NCBI GenBank assembly: GCA_023392125.1
Contig: JAEVZS010000017.1
Coordinates: forward strand, 124,001 to 188,000
Direction of reading: 5' to 3'
Length of the DNA: 64,000 bases
Origin: Bacteroidota bacterium
GTDB taxonomy: Bacteria; Bacteroidota; Bacteroidia; Cytophagales; Cytophagaceae
The notes under the pieces are model-generated. The model saw only the letters and a list, made by a program, of their open reading frames with translations. It had not been told where the DNA came from and did no database searches. Of this stretch, positions 1-7,193 are shown in pieces; positions within the stretch are counted from its first letter, which is position 1, and every line of letters starts with the position of its first letter. Both the position numbers and the translations under genes were made by a program.

Positions 1-599
1 TCGGTATTCCGGTATTGTCGGAGGAAGGCAGGGATATCTCTTACGATGAACGGAAGGAATGGAAGAAATTCTGGCTGGTAGATCCTCTGGACGGGACCAA
101 AGAGTTTATAAAAAGAAATGGCCAGTTTACAGTAAATATCGCGCTTATAGAAGACGGAGCGCCGGTACTTGGCGTAATTTACATTCCGGCAACTAAGGCT
201 TTTTACTTCGGACAGAAAGGAGTGATGGCATTCAAAGAAGACGAGCTGGGCAGAAGTGAATTGCGTACCGGGCTGCGGACCTCAGACCTGGTAGCTGTCG
301 GAAGTCAGTCGCACTCATCGCCCGAGGAGCAGACCGTATTGAATAAGCTCGGTGTAAAAGAGATGCTTTCCAGGGGAAGCTCCCTGAAGTTCTGTATGGT
401 TGCAGAAGGCAAAGCAGATGTTTATTACAGACACGGACCGACTATGGAATGGGATACTGCTGCCGGACAGGCAATTGTGGAAGCTGCCGGAGGACTGGTG
501 CTGGATATGGAAAAAAATCCTTTCAGATACAATAAACAAAATCTCCTGAATGATAGTTTTTATTGCCTTAGCAATAAGAACCTTATAAGTTTATTGTAA
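1..599 (+). CDS. cysQ: 3'(2'),5'-bisphosphate nucleotidase CysQ, 5'-truncated by the window edge
   Basis: Inositol-monophosphatase superfamily. The frame is open from base 3, giving about 198 visible residues, so the N-terminus lies outside the window. The metal-binding motif WLVDPLDGTKEF and the second family signature WDTAAGQAIVEAAGG are both present, and the opening residues GIPVLSEEG match the CysQ region just before the metal site. Known CysQ enzymes hydrolyse 3'-phosphoadenosine 5'-phosphate (PAP) to AMP, removing the by-product of sulfate activation and PAPS-dependent sulfotransfer. A histidine kinase follows after 8 bases, so the two are probably co-transcribed. A sulfotransferase gene lies 1.1 kb away on the other strand, a plausible source of PAP. 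Confidence 0.9.
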   Translation, partial: GIPVLSEEGRDISYDERKEWKKFWLVDPLDGTKEFIKRNGQFTVNIALIEDGAPVLGVIYIPATKAFYFGQKGVMAFKEDELGRSELRTGLRTSDLVAVGSQSHSSPEEQTVLNKLGVKEMLSRGSSLKFCMVAEGKADVYYRHGPTMEWDTAAGQAIVEAAGGLVLDMEKNPFRYNKQNLLNDSFYCLSNKNLISLL

Positions 600-607
600 A
601 TTTGTGA

Positions 608-1555
608 ATGATTTCATTTGTTTTTGCTGTATATCTGATTATTACGGTATTTTTACTTCTTGTTATCGGCTGGATGTATCTGGGCTATGTAAAACCGCTC
701 AGGCACCTCCGCAGGTCCTTGCAGGCTATTATTGACAAAAAAGCAGATGCCTTGTTGTTTGTACCCAACCCGAGAAGTGAAACAGGAAAAACGGTTGTCC
801 TGATCAATCAGCTGCTCGGACAGGATTCTGATAGGCGGTACCAGCTTGAAGAAAAGCAAAAAGAAATAGACCGGACAACCCGCTCACTGGACAATTTTGC
901 CTATGTGGTTTCCCATGATCTGAAAGGTCCTTTTAACTCCATCAAGTCGATCGCCGAGCTGCTGAGGCTGGAATATGATGATAAGTTTGATGAAAGCGGC
1001 AAAGAGCTGCTGGGTTTTATCGATATCAAAGTCAATGAAATGGACAAGCTCCTTATGGGAGTGCTGATGTATTCCAGGGTCAGGCAGGATATATCGAGAG
1101 TGGAGGAAGTAAATCTGAATACAATGCTTCGTGAGCTGGCAGAAAATCTTCAGGATACCGGCGATATGGAAATCGTTATTAACGATGAATTGCCCGTTCT
1201 GACTATTGAGCCGGACCTGATTCGGAGGATTTTTCAGGAATTGCTTGACAATGCAGCAGCTTTTATAAAACGGGAGTACGGCAAAATAGAAATCGGAGTA
1301 GCTTCTGACAGTGCCGCACATATTTTTTATGTCAGGGATAACGGCCCCGGCATCGATACCAAATACTTTGAAAAGATTTTTAATATCTTTTATACCATAC
1401 GGGAACAAAGCCAGGAAGAAAATTCCGGTAAAGGAGTAGGATTGGCTATAGTACGGAAAATAGTTGAATTTAAAGGTGGCAATGTCTGGGTCGAATCTCA
1501 AAAAGGACTGGGGTCTACCTTTTACTTTTCCCTGCCGGTATTAGGGGCAAAATAG
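608..1555 (+). CDS. Membrane-anchored sensor histidine kinase
   Basis: 315 residues. One N-terminal membrane helix (about residues 4-27) is followed by a short linker with helical, coiled-coil-like character. The HisKA dimerisation domain has its H-box at FAYVVSHDLKGPF (phospho-acceptor His103). The HATPase_c domain shows the N-box (ELLDNAAAFIK), the G1 box (VRDNGPGID) and the G2 box (GKGVGLAIVRKIVEFKGG). There is no recognisable periplasmic sensor or PAS domain, so the input is unknown. No response regulator is adjacent, so it is an orphan kinase here. It starts 8 bases after cysQ. The kinase call is firm; the stimulus cannot be read from sequence. Confidence 0.92.
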   Translation: MISFVFAVYLIITVFLLLVIGWMYLGYVKPLRHLRRSLQAIIDKKADALLFVPNPRSETGKTVVLINQLLGQDSDRRYQLEEKQKEIDRTTRSLDNFAYVVSHDLKGPFNSIKSIAELLRLEYDDKFDESGKELLGFIDIKVNEMDKLLMGVLMYSRVRQDISRVEEVNLNTMLRELAENLQDTGDMEIVINDELPVLTIEPDLIRRIFQELLDNAAAFIKREYGKIEIGVASDSAAHIFYVRDNGPGIDTKYFEKIFNIFYTIREQSQEENSGKGVGLAIVRKIVEFKGGNVWVESQKGLGSTFYFSLPVLGAK

Positions 1556-1746
1556 ATTTTTCAGGGTTTAAGTGTTAGGGAACAGGTTGCTGATTTGCCT
1601 TTCGGGAGCCACAGGCGGCTGAGTTTCTCAAAGCAGCCTTTCTGGTTATAATCTTTGAGCCCTTAAGCTTTAAACTGCTCTTTGGCGAATGGTATACAGT
1701 TCCTGTAAAATCAGTTGCTTAAAAAGAAAATATCTGCCCGTTATAT

Positions 1747-2730
1747 TTACAGGCTAAGGTGTAATTTTTCAAATATTTCCGGGTATATGTAGCTTTTTCG
1801 CAGCTGATCCTGATCTGTACAATTGTTGCTTTGCAAAAGAAGATGCCTTGCCCGCTCCTTTTCAGATTCACTGACTGCATCAAAATCCTTAAACTCTGGT
1901 CTCGATATCGGAAAAGGTTCTTGTATATGGTAATATCTGTTTTCCTTCCATTGATTCAGGGTCATATGACATGAGTATCCGAGTGCCTGCATTTCCGGAA
2001 AACAAAGCTGCTCAATATATTGCTCCAGCTCTGAATCAAGTGTATAGCGGTGCTGGTTGACCGAGTTGGTAAAAACTCCTTCTGCATCCTGAGTAAAGGA
2101 TGAATTATGTCTGAGCCGGGCAGGAAGGGTGTCGGGAATATCTGTAACCGGCCTTTCCAGAAATCGGAACACTTTGCTTATGGTTTCATCAAACTGACAA
2201 ACGAGGTCTTCATAATGAAGCAGTAAAAACCCGGGATGCCGGCGTGCATAAATGGCAAAAGCGGCTGATTTTCTCCAGTTTCTGATGTCAAACAGTACAG
2301 GTCGGTGTGAGCCGGAATATTGTTCAAAATTGCCATAATGCATGCTGCTTATGACGTCTTTGGGGTTGCGAATCACCAGAATAACCCTGAGGTATCGGAG
2401 CAGATAGGGAATAAACTCTTCCATCAGCACTTCTTTATACCCCTGAATAGAACCGGAAGGATGATCTGAAATCAGTTGTTTTATAAAATCCTGCTGATGA
2501 AGATAAGCAGCAAGCTGTTCCGGATGAGGGTCTGCCGGAAAAAGCGTTGAGAGGATATGATACGGCTGGAGGTTCTGGGTTTTCAGAAAGTCACTTTTGA
2601 TACGGGTAAATAATCCGGTGCTGTCCTGATAGCTGCATTGCGTGTCCGGACAGGCATTCAGAGCCTGCTGAAGCAATGTAGTGCCTGAACGCAGCATGCC
2701 GGTAATTATGAAGAATCTAGCGGAGCTCAT
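1747..2730 (-). CDS. Sulfotransferase family protein
   Basis: 327 residues. The N-terminal ITGMLRSGTTLLQQAL is the P-loop-like 5'-phosphosulfate binding loop of PAPS-dependent sulfotransferases. VIRNPKDVISSMHYGN (about residues 119-134) matches the 3'-phosphate binding segment. The family moves sulfate from PAPS to a hydroxyl or amine; the acceptor here is unknown. It is the last gene of a minus-strand operon, and its start overlaps the end of the upstream GT2 gene by 14 bases. That context suggests sulfation of a surface glycan or glycolipid (inference). The nearby CysQ could clear the PAP produced. Confidence 0.85.
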   Translation of the reverse strand: MSSARFFIITGMLRSGTTLLQQALNACPDTQCSYQDSTGLFTRIKSDFLKTQNLQPYHILSTLFPADPHPEQLAAYLHQQDFIKQLISDHPSGSIQGYKEVLMEEFIPYLLRYLRVILVIRNPKDVISSMHYGNFEQYSGSHRPVLFDIRNWRKSAAFAIYARRHPGFLLLHYEDLVCQFDETISKVFRFLERPVTDIPDTLPARLRHNSSFTQDAEGVFTNSVNQHRYTLDSELEQYIEQLCFPEMQALGYSCHMTLNQWKENRYYHIQEPFPISRPEFKDFDAVSESEKERARHLLLQSNNCTDQDQLRKSYIYPEIFEKLHLSL

Positions 2731-3643
2731 TACTGTCCTCCTTTATAAAGTAGGCCGGACGTTTTTCAATGCCGGTAAGAATACGTGCCAGAAATTCACC
2801 GATAATTCCAAGCCCGCCCAGCAGAAGCCCTCCGATACCGGCCATTAACACAAAAAGAGAAGTCCAGCCGGGGACATTGATGGCAAAGACTATTTTTTTG
2901 AACAGAAACCAGAACATGGTCAGCAGACACAGGGTGGCTGTGGAAAAGCCGGCTACGGCCATCCAGCGAAGCAATATGGTTGAGTTATTGAACAGAAGGT
3001 TAAACGCCAGCCGGATTATTCTGGACCAGGTATAGCCGCTTTTGCCACTGCTGCGACGACGATGAGTAACGGGAACATTAACAATATCGCCGGTAACAAG
3101 AAGCATCAGGGAGGGCAGGTAAGGATAGGGAGTCTGTATGCTGAGCATAGACCGGGCAATTTCTCTTTTGAGAAGCCTGAAGGAAGAGAACCGGAGCCCG
3201 TGCGGCTTTTTCAAAAGAATTTCATCCAGCTTATTCTTGATCCAGCTTAGTATGCGCTGACTGAAAGACTGTATCTTAACATTAAAGCCGGCAATTACTA
3301 TATCATGATCTTTTTTCTCCATGAGCAGACGAATATCTCCCGGATCATGCTGCAGATCATCATCCATAGTGATCAGCCGGTGGCCCCGGCTATGCTCCAG
3401 ACCACAGAGTGTAGCGGCATGCTGTCCGTAGTTTCTTCGTAAATGAATAACCCGTACAGCCGGATTTCGTCCGGAAGCAATCTGCAAGGCCATTGCAGTG
3501 TCAGGGTTGGAAGATCCATCATTGATCAGCAGTATTTCGTAGCGGAGATTTTCGGATTCGAAAAACTCTCTGATAGCATCCGTAATTTCTATGATGGAAC
3601 CGGAGGAATTAAATACGGGTATGATAACAGAATAATCAATCAT
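2717..3643 (-). CDS. Family 2 glycosyltransferase with C-terminal membrane helices
   Basis: 308 residues. The GT-A fold starts with YSVIIPVFNSSGSI and contains the nucleotide-binding NDGSSN and the metal-binding acidic stretch MDDDLQHDPGDI (Asp94-96). Two membrane helices (about 222-250 and 262-288) end the protein. This is the layout of polyprenyl-phosphate glycosyltransferases of the DPM1/ArnC/GtrB type, which load a sugar onto a lipid carrier at the inner membrane. Its start overlaps the stop of the WbqC-like gene by 4 bases and its end overlaps the sulfotransferase by 14, so the three genes are translationally coupled. Sugar donor and acceptor are unknown. Confidence 0.9.
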   Translation of the reverse strand: MIDYSVIIPVFNSSGSIIEITDAIREFFESENLRYEILLINDGSSNPDTAMALQIASGRNPAVRVIHLRRNYGQHAATLCGLEHSRGHRLITMDDDLQHDPGDIRLLMEKKDHDIVIAGFNVKIQSFSQRILSWIKNKLDEILLKKPHGLRFSSFRLLKREIARSMLSIQTPYPYLPSLMLLVTGDIVNVPVTHRRRSSGKSGYTWSRIIRLAFNLLFNNSTILLRWMAVAGFSTATLCLLTMFWFLFKKIVFAINVPGWTSLFVLMAGIGGLLLGGLGIIGEFLARILTGIEKRPAYFIKEDSNELR

Positions 3644-4341
3644 GGATTTGAAAAACTTTTCATAAACATTGAGGCATCCGGTCCGGTCCGGAAAAGCAGA
3701 TCCAATATACTCACGTAATGTGAAAAAGAAGAAGACTGCCGGGGATATTCCGGGTATCCTTCATAATTCATCCATTCGACTGTAATGTTTTCCTCTTCAA
3801 AACGAGACAGACGAAGATAGTTCCTGGCAGCAGGACCTGTCAGATAATGCGTAGCCTTCCGGGACCGGCATATATGTAGTAGTTTTTCGGTAGGATCATC
3901 AATAGCTGTAAGATCCTGGGCGAAAGATAGCGGGGTGCTGATATTCAATTGGCGGCAGATGAAATGCAGAAAACGAACGTTAACTGCTGAAAGATAGGGT
4001 TCTGTCGCATTGTCCTCATACAGATCTGTCAGCGAAGGAGCGAAGAGCCGGAAATACGGCGCTTTGCCATAAATGGCTTTCAGCGTTTTCCAGTGCCTGG
4101 CGGCCCAGCGGAAATCATGTATCCGTATTTCGTTTACAGGCTGGTTAAGGTAATCGACTTTTACAGGAATAGTTAGCCATTGCAGACCATTAGGGCCTGG
4201 AATCCGGTTCCGGTTTCGCCAGCTGTTTTTTGAGTATCCTGCCGTATCATACACGACAAATTCATCCACGGAATTGATGATATCGAAATATCCTTTCCAG
4301 GGAATATATGATGATTGTACGATGGCTATTTTTTTACTCAA
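3640..4341 (-). CDS. WbqC-like family protein
   Basis: 233 residues, beginning KKIAIVQSSYIPWKGYFDII and followed by VVYDTAGYSKNSWRNRNRI, the hallmark N-terminal blocks of the WbqC-like family. Members sit in O-antigen, capsule and lipopolysaccharide clusters; their biochemistry is not settled, and a transferase role on amino sugars has been suggested by context. It is the first gene of a tight minus-strand operon (WbqC-like, GT2, sulfotransferase). No signal peptide or membrane helix is visible, so it should be cytoplasmic. Confidence 0.87.
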   Translation of the reverse strand: MSKKIAIVQSSYIPWKGYFDIINSVDEFVVYDTAGYSKNSWRNRNRIPGPNGLQWLTIPVKVDYLNQPVNEIRIHDFRWAARHWKTLKAIYGKAPYFRLFAPSLTDLYEDNATEPYLSAVNVRFLHFICRQLNISTPLSFAQDLTAIDDPTEKLLHICRSRKATHYLTGPAARNYLRLSRFEEENITVEWMNYEGYPEYPRQSSSFSHYVSILDLLFRTGPDASMFMKSFSNP

Positions 4342-4457
4342 TAAATAAAGATCTCTTTTTGTGAATCAAAGGATAATCGTCTTATTTCGGATAAAATATA
4401 CGCTTTTCAATAGAAAGAAACTGAAGTATTTTGATTTCATTTATTTCCCGACAACAT

Positions 4458-4465
4458 TAATTTTG
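4458..4465 (+). promoter_or_regulatory. Putative -7 promoter element before the mnmD-like gene
   Basis: TAATTTTG fits the Bacteroidota -7 consensus TAnnTTTG and lies 20 bases before the ATG at 4486. A TTG at 4431-4433 could be the -33 element, although the spacing is somewhat long. Pattern match only. Confidence 0.35.
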
Positions 4466-4485
4466 CATATCCGGATATTTACAGT

Positions 4486-5151
4486 ATGAATATAGAAATT
4501 GTTTCATCAGCAGATGGTTCGCATACTCTGTTCCTGCCCGAAATGAATGAAACGTATCATTCTCTTCACGGAGCTGTTACAGAATCGCAGTATGTCTTTA
4601 TTGAAAAAGGTTTAAAAGAAGCTGCAGAGTCAGAAAATGATCTGCATATTCTGGAGGTGGGATTCGGCACAGGTCTTAATGCGCTGCTTACGCTGGCCTT
4701 TGCGGAACAGCATCAGCATCGGGTGGTTTACCATACACTGGAGCCTTGTCCGCTTCCGGCTGAGATCTGGCAAAAGCTGAACTATAAGGACAGGCTGCCG
4801 GAACCGGCCGGACATTTTTATGAAATTATGCACCAGCTGGAATGGGGAAAGGAGACGGAGCTCACACCGTACTTTGTGATTAAAAAGAATATGTGCCGGC
4901 TTGAGGACTGGCAGAGTACGGCAAACTATGATCTGGTGTATTTTGATGCATTTGCTCCGGGAAAGCAGGCGGAAGTCTGGGATCTCTCCAATATAGAAAA
5001 GTGTTATAATTATATAAAAGCACCCGGGTTGCTTGTTTCCTATTGCGCTCAGGGACAGTTCAGGCGCAATCTGCAATCAGCCGGGTTTGAAGTAGAAAGA
5101 CTGCCCGGTCCTCCCGGTAAAAAGGAAATGATCAGAGCGCTGAAGCGATAA
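4486..5151 (+). CDS. mnmD: MnmC-like methyltransferase (tRNA mnm5s2U MnmD type)
   Basis: 221 residues. The SAM-binding loop is LEVGFGTGLNALLTL (about residues 56-70), and YFDAFAPGKQAEVWD is the signature of the methyltransferase half of MnmC. Only this half is present; the FAD oxidase domain of the proteobacterial fusion is absent, as is common in Bacteroidota. The expected reaction is the final methylation that forms 5-methylaminomethyl-2-thiouridine at the tRNA wobble position. The gene has its own candidate -7 element 20 bases upstream. The GroES-like gene follows after 41 bases. Confidence 0.85.
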   Translation: MNIEIVSSADGSHTLFLPEMNETYHSLHGAVTESQYVFIEKGLKEAAESENDLHILEVGFGTGLNALLTLAFAEQHQHRVVYHTLEPCPLPAEIWQKLNYKDRLPEPAGHFYEIMHQLEWGKETELTPYFVIKKNMCRLEDWQSTANYDLVYFDAFAPGKQAEVWDLSNIEKCYNYIKAPGLLVSYCAQGQFRRNLQSAGFEVERLPGPPGKKEMIRALKR

Positions 5152-5192
5152 AACAGACGATGAAAATTATTAAAAACAAACTATCTTAAATT

Positions 5193-5561
5193 GTGAAAAA
5201 TCCAATCGATAAACTGGTTGTGGTGGGTGACAGAGTATTGGTAAAGCCCAGCACGGTTTCTGATCGTACAAAAACGGGGCTGTTTCTGCCACCCGGAGTA
5301 CAGGAAAAGGAACGGATACAAAGCGGTTATGTGCTGAAAGTAGGTCCGGGATATCCGATACCCTTGCCGGTAGAAGAAAATGAGCCATGGAAAGAGAAAG
5401 ATGAAAAGGTAAAATATATACCCCTTCAGGCAAAGGCCGGAGATCTGGCTATATATGTTCAGAGCGGATCCTATGAAATTAACTATGAAAATGAAAAGTA
5501 TTTTATAGTTCCGCAAAGCTCTATTCTTCTGCTGGTAAGAGATGAAGATCTTTTCAGCTAG
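5193..5561 (+). CDS. GroES-like co-chaperonin family protein
   Basis: 122 residues, GTG start. The Cpn10 fold is recognisable from VVGDRVLVKPSTVSDRTKTGLFLPPG, the same opening as GroES with the mobile-loop TKTG(L/I) segment. The protein is longer than standard GroES (about 95-97 residues) because of an insert around residues 55-80 and a divergent C-terminus. No groEL is adjacent, so this is likely a GroES paralogue and not the main co-chaperonin. Whether it caps GroEL cannot be told. It ends in front of a strong bidirectional terminator. Confidence 0.8.
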   Translation: MKNPIDKLVVVGDRVLVKPSTVSDRTKTGLFLPPGVQEKERIQSGYVLKVGPGYPIPLPVEENEPWKEKDEKVKYIPLQAKAGDLAIYVQSGSYEINYENEKYFIVPQSSILLLVRDEDLFS

Positions 5562-5597
5562 AAACGAACGGGAGATCTGGCAAGCCGGGAAGCTTTT

Positions 5598-5640
5598 AAG
5601 ACCGGACACTGTACCAATCCGGACAGTGTCCGGTCTTTTT
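5598..5640. terminator. Bidirectional intrinsic terminator
   Basis: Perfect 15-bp inverted repeat (AAGACCGGACACTGT at 5598-5612, its complement at 5623-5637) with a 10-base loop and a T-run on the plus strand. It lies between two convergent genes; the right flank overlaps the stop codon of the minus-strand DoxDA-like gene. Confidence 0.9.
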
Positions 5641-6667
5641 AATGAGCCTGGTAGATAAATTCTTTTTCCCAGGTAATACCGCTGATATCTGTCAGGGTAA
5701 GAGAATAGCTTCCCGGAGCCAGCCCGGAAAGCCTGTTATCGGTCAATGTTATGGTAGCTTTAGCCCCCAGAGGAATTACAAGACTGTGTTTCCCTGGTTT
5801 GATCCTGGCAACATAGTGATTTTTAATGTTCCGGGCAGGCAAGGAAGCCAGCGATTCGGAGTTAAGGTCAATAATGGTATCTCCCTCAGCAGAATGCAGC
5901 GTAATCCCGATAAGAAAGGAGCCATATACATCGGCTCCTTCGGTTCTGAATACGTCAAATGAGAGATCCGTTTTGTTGAGCCGAATCCTCTCCATCTCGA
6001 GTTTTGGGCTTACTGACTTGTTGTGCAGAACTCCCCATACTCCTCCATGAAAATACTGATTGGTAAACAGCGTGATAAATAATGCAAACAGCGCTCCGGC
6101 AAAAGCGGTCTTTTTTAGTGTGCCGGGGTACCAGGGTAGCTCACCGGAAGCCAGCCATTGTACAGTCCGGTGCCTGCCCCAGGCATAACGCTTCAGATAC
6201 TGATCAAGCGAATAGCTGCCGCCACCACTAAAGAATATGGCAAGTCCGGCTGCGAATCCGAGCACGCCGATCTGCCACTCATCGAGACAGGTCGTGCCAA
6301 GCCAGCCGGCTCCGAATAGTATTCCCAGTGCCAGAAATATAACGCTGATACTCATAAGGCGGGTCATAAAGCCCAGCATGAGCAGAAGGCCTGTTGCAGC
6401 TTCGATTATCGTAAACAGGAGCATGGCCCACCACAAAGACTCCGGATTGCTTACCAGGTATTCGATAATCGGTTTAATACCCAGAGCGTTGGGAAGAAAA
6501 TGATTGAACTTTTCGCCTATATACCCGGTAGTATCAGGATCAAGTTTGTTGGTAAGAATCATTCTCCGCCAGAAAGCGGAAAAATAGGTCCAGCCGACAA
6601 CCAGGCGTAAAGACATAGTATAAAGTCCCGCAATCATGGAAGATGCGGAGGTCGGATGATTTTGCAT
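5639..6667 (-). CDS. DoxD-DoxA type fusion protein (TQO-small-subunit DoxD family)
   Basis: 342 residues. The N-terminal ~165 residues hold at least four hydrophobic helices of the DoxX/DoxD type, with GWTYFSAFWRRMIL near the start, as in the thiosulfate:quinone oxidoreductase (TQO) subunit DoxD. After a further helix near 187-205, the C-terminal part is a soluble DoxA-like domain. In archaeal TQO these are two polypeptides; Bacteroidota often carry them fused. Thiosulfate oxidation here is inferred only from homology, as no other sulfur-oxidation gene is visible. The gene shares a terminator with the convergent GroES-like gene. Confidence 0.78.
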   Translation of the reverse strand: MQNHPTSASSMIAGLYTMSLRLVVGWTYFSAFWRRMILTNKLDPDTTGYIGEKFNHFLPNALGIKPIIEYLVSNPESLWWAMLLFTIIEAATGLLLMLGFMTRLMSISVIFLALGILFGAGWLGTTCLDEWQIGVLGFAAGLAIFFSGGGSYSLDQYLKRYAWGRHRTVQWLASGELPWYPGTLKKTAFAGALFALFITLFTNQYFHGGVWGVLHNKSVSPKLEMERIRLNKTDLSFDVFRTEGADVYGSFLIGITLHSAEGDTIIDLNSESLASLPARNIKNHYVARIKPGKHSLVIPLGAKATITLTDNRLSGLAPGSYSLTLTDISGITWEKEFIYQAH

Positions 6668-6734
6668 ACAATGCTGATTTTAATGATTGATCGATTTTAG
6701 AAAACAAAGATTGAATCGTGGATGGAAAGAAAAA

Positions 6735-7118
6735 TCAGCCCTGTATACGGAGACATTTGTATAAAATATAAAGAGGAATCAGATGTCGTAACCGATATGG
6801 GTTATCGGTCTGATGCAAAAAAACGGAAAGTTGTTTACCTGTGGTCCGGCTACAGGTAGCTTCTGCCGGGAGTCGTTGCCTGTTCTGTCGGGAAAGTGAT
6901 TTTCCGGCTGATCTGACAAGGAAGCTGCCGGTCACATCACAAGATGATTGCAGAGGAAGCACAGCCCGGTGTTTGTTGGAGACGTCTGTGTGTTCTGCGC
7001 CAAAGTGTTCTTGTATAAAATGGCGAACCGGACATGGAGCCGAAAGAAGTAAGATACCCGCAAGGAGTATATACCATAGCTTTTTGTAATTTGCAGTATG
7101 AATGGCAAATGAATGCAT
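6735..7118 (-). CDS. Small hypothetical membrane or secreted protein
   Basis: 127 residues from the ATG at 7118; the open frame runs further upstream but there it is antisense to the next gene. The N-terminus has a hydrophobic segment (YKKLWYILLAGILLLSAPCP), either a signal peptide or an anchor. The middle is Ser/Arg-rich with several Cys. The C-terminus ends in a second hydrophobic patch (RLRHLIPLYILYKCL). I recognise the general layout from unnamed small Bacteroidota proteins but can assign no function. It is transcribed divergently from the large secreted protein, with 75 bases between starts. Confidence 0.5.
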   Translation of the reverse strand: MHSFAIHTANYKKLWYILLAGILLLSAPCPVRHFIQEHFGAEHTDVSNKHRAVLPLQSSCDVTGSFLVRSAGKSLSRQNRQRLPAEATCSRTTGKQLSVFLHQTDNPYRLRHLIPLYILYKCLRIQG

Positions 7119-7193
7119 TGTATCCGTTCCGGTGATCTTACAGCGTAATTTTAACAGATTAATGCTGCAATTATTGTTCCTCTTTGAGCCTGC

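Noticed and set aside
884..1501. 205-codon minus-strand open frame
   Set aside because: Fully antisense to the histidine kinase at 608-1555, which has all expected motifs; the minus translation shows none.
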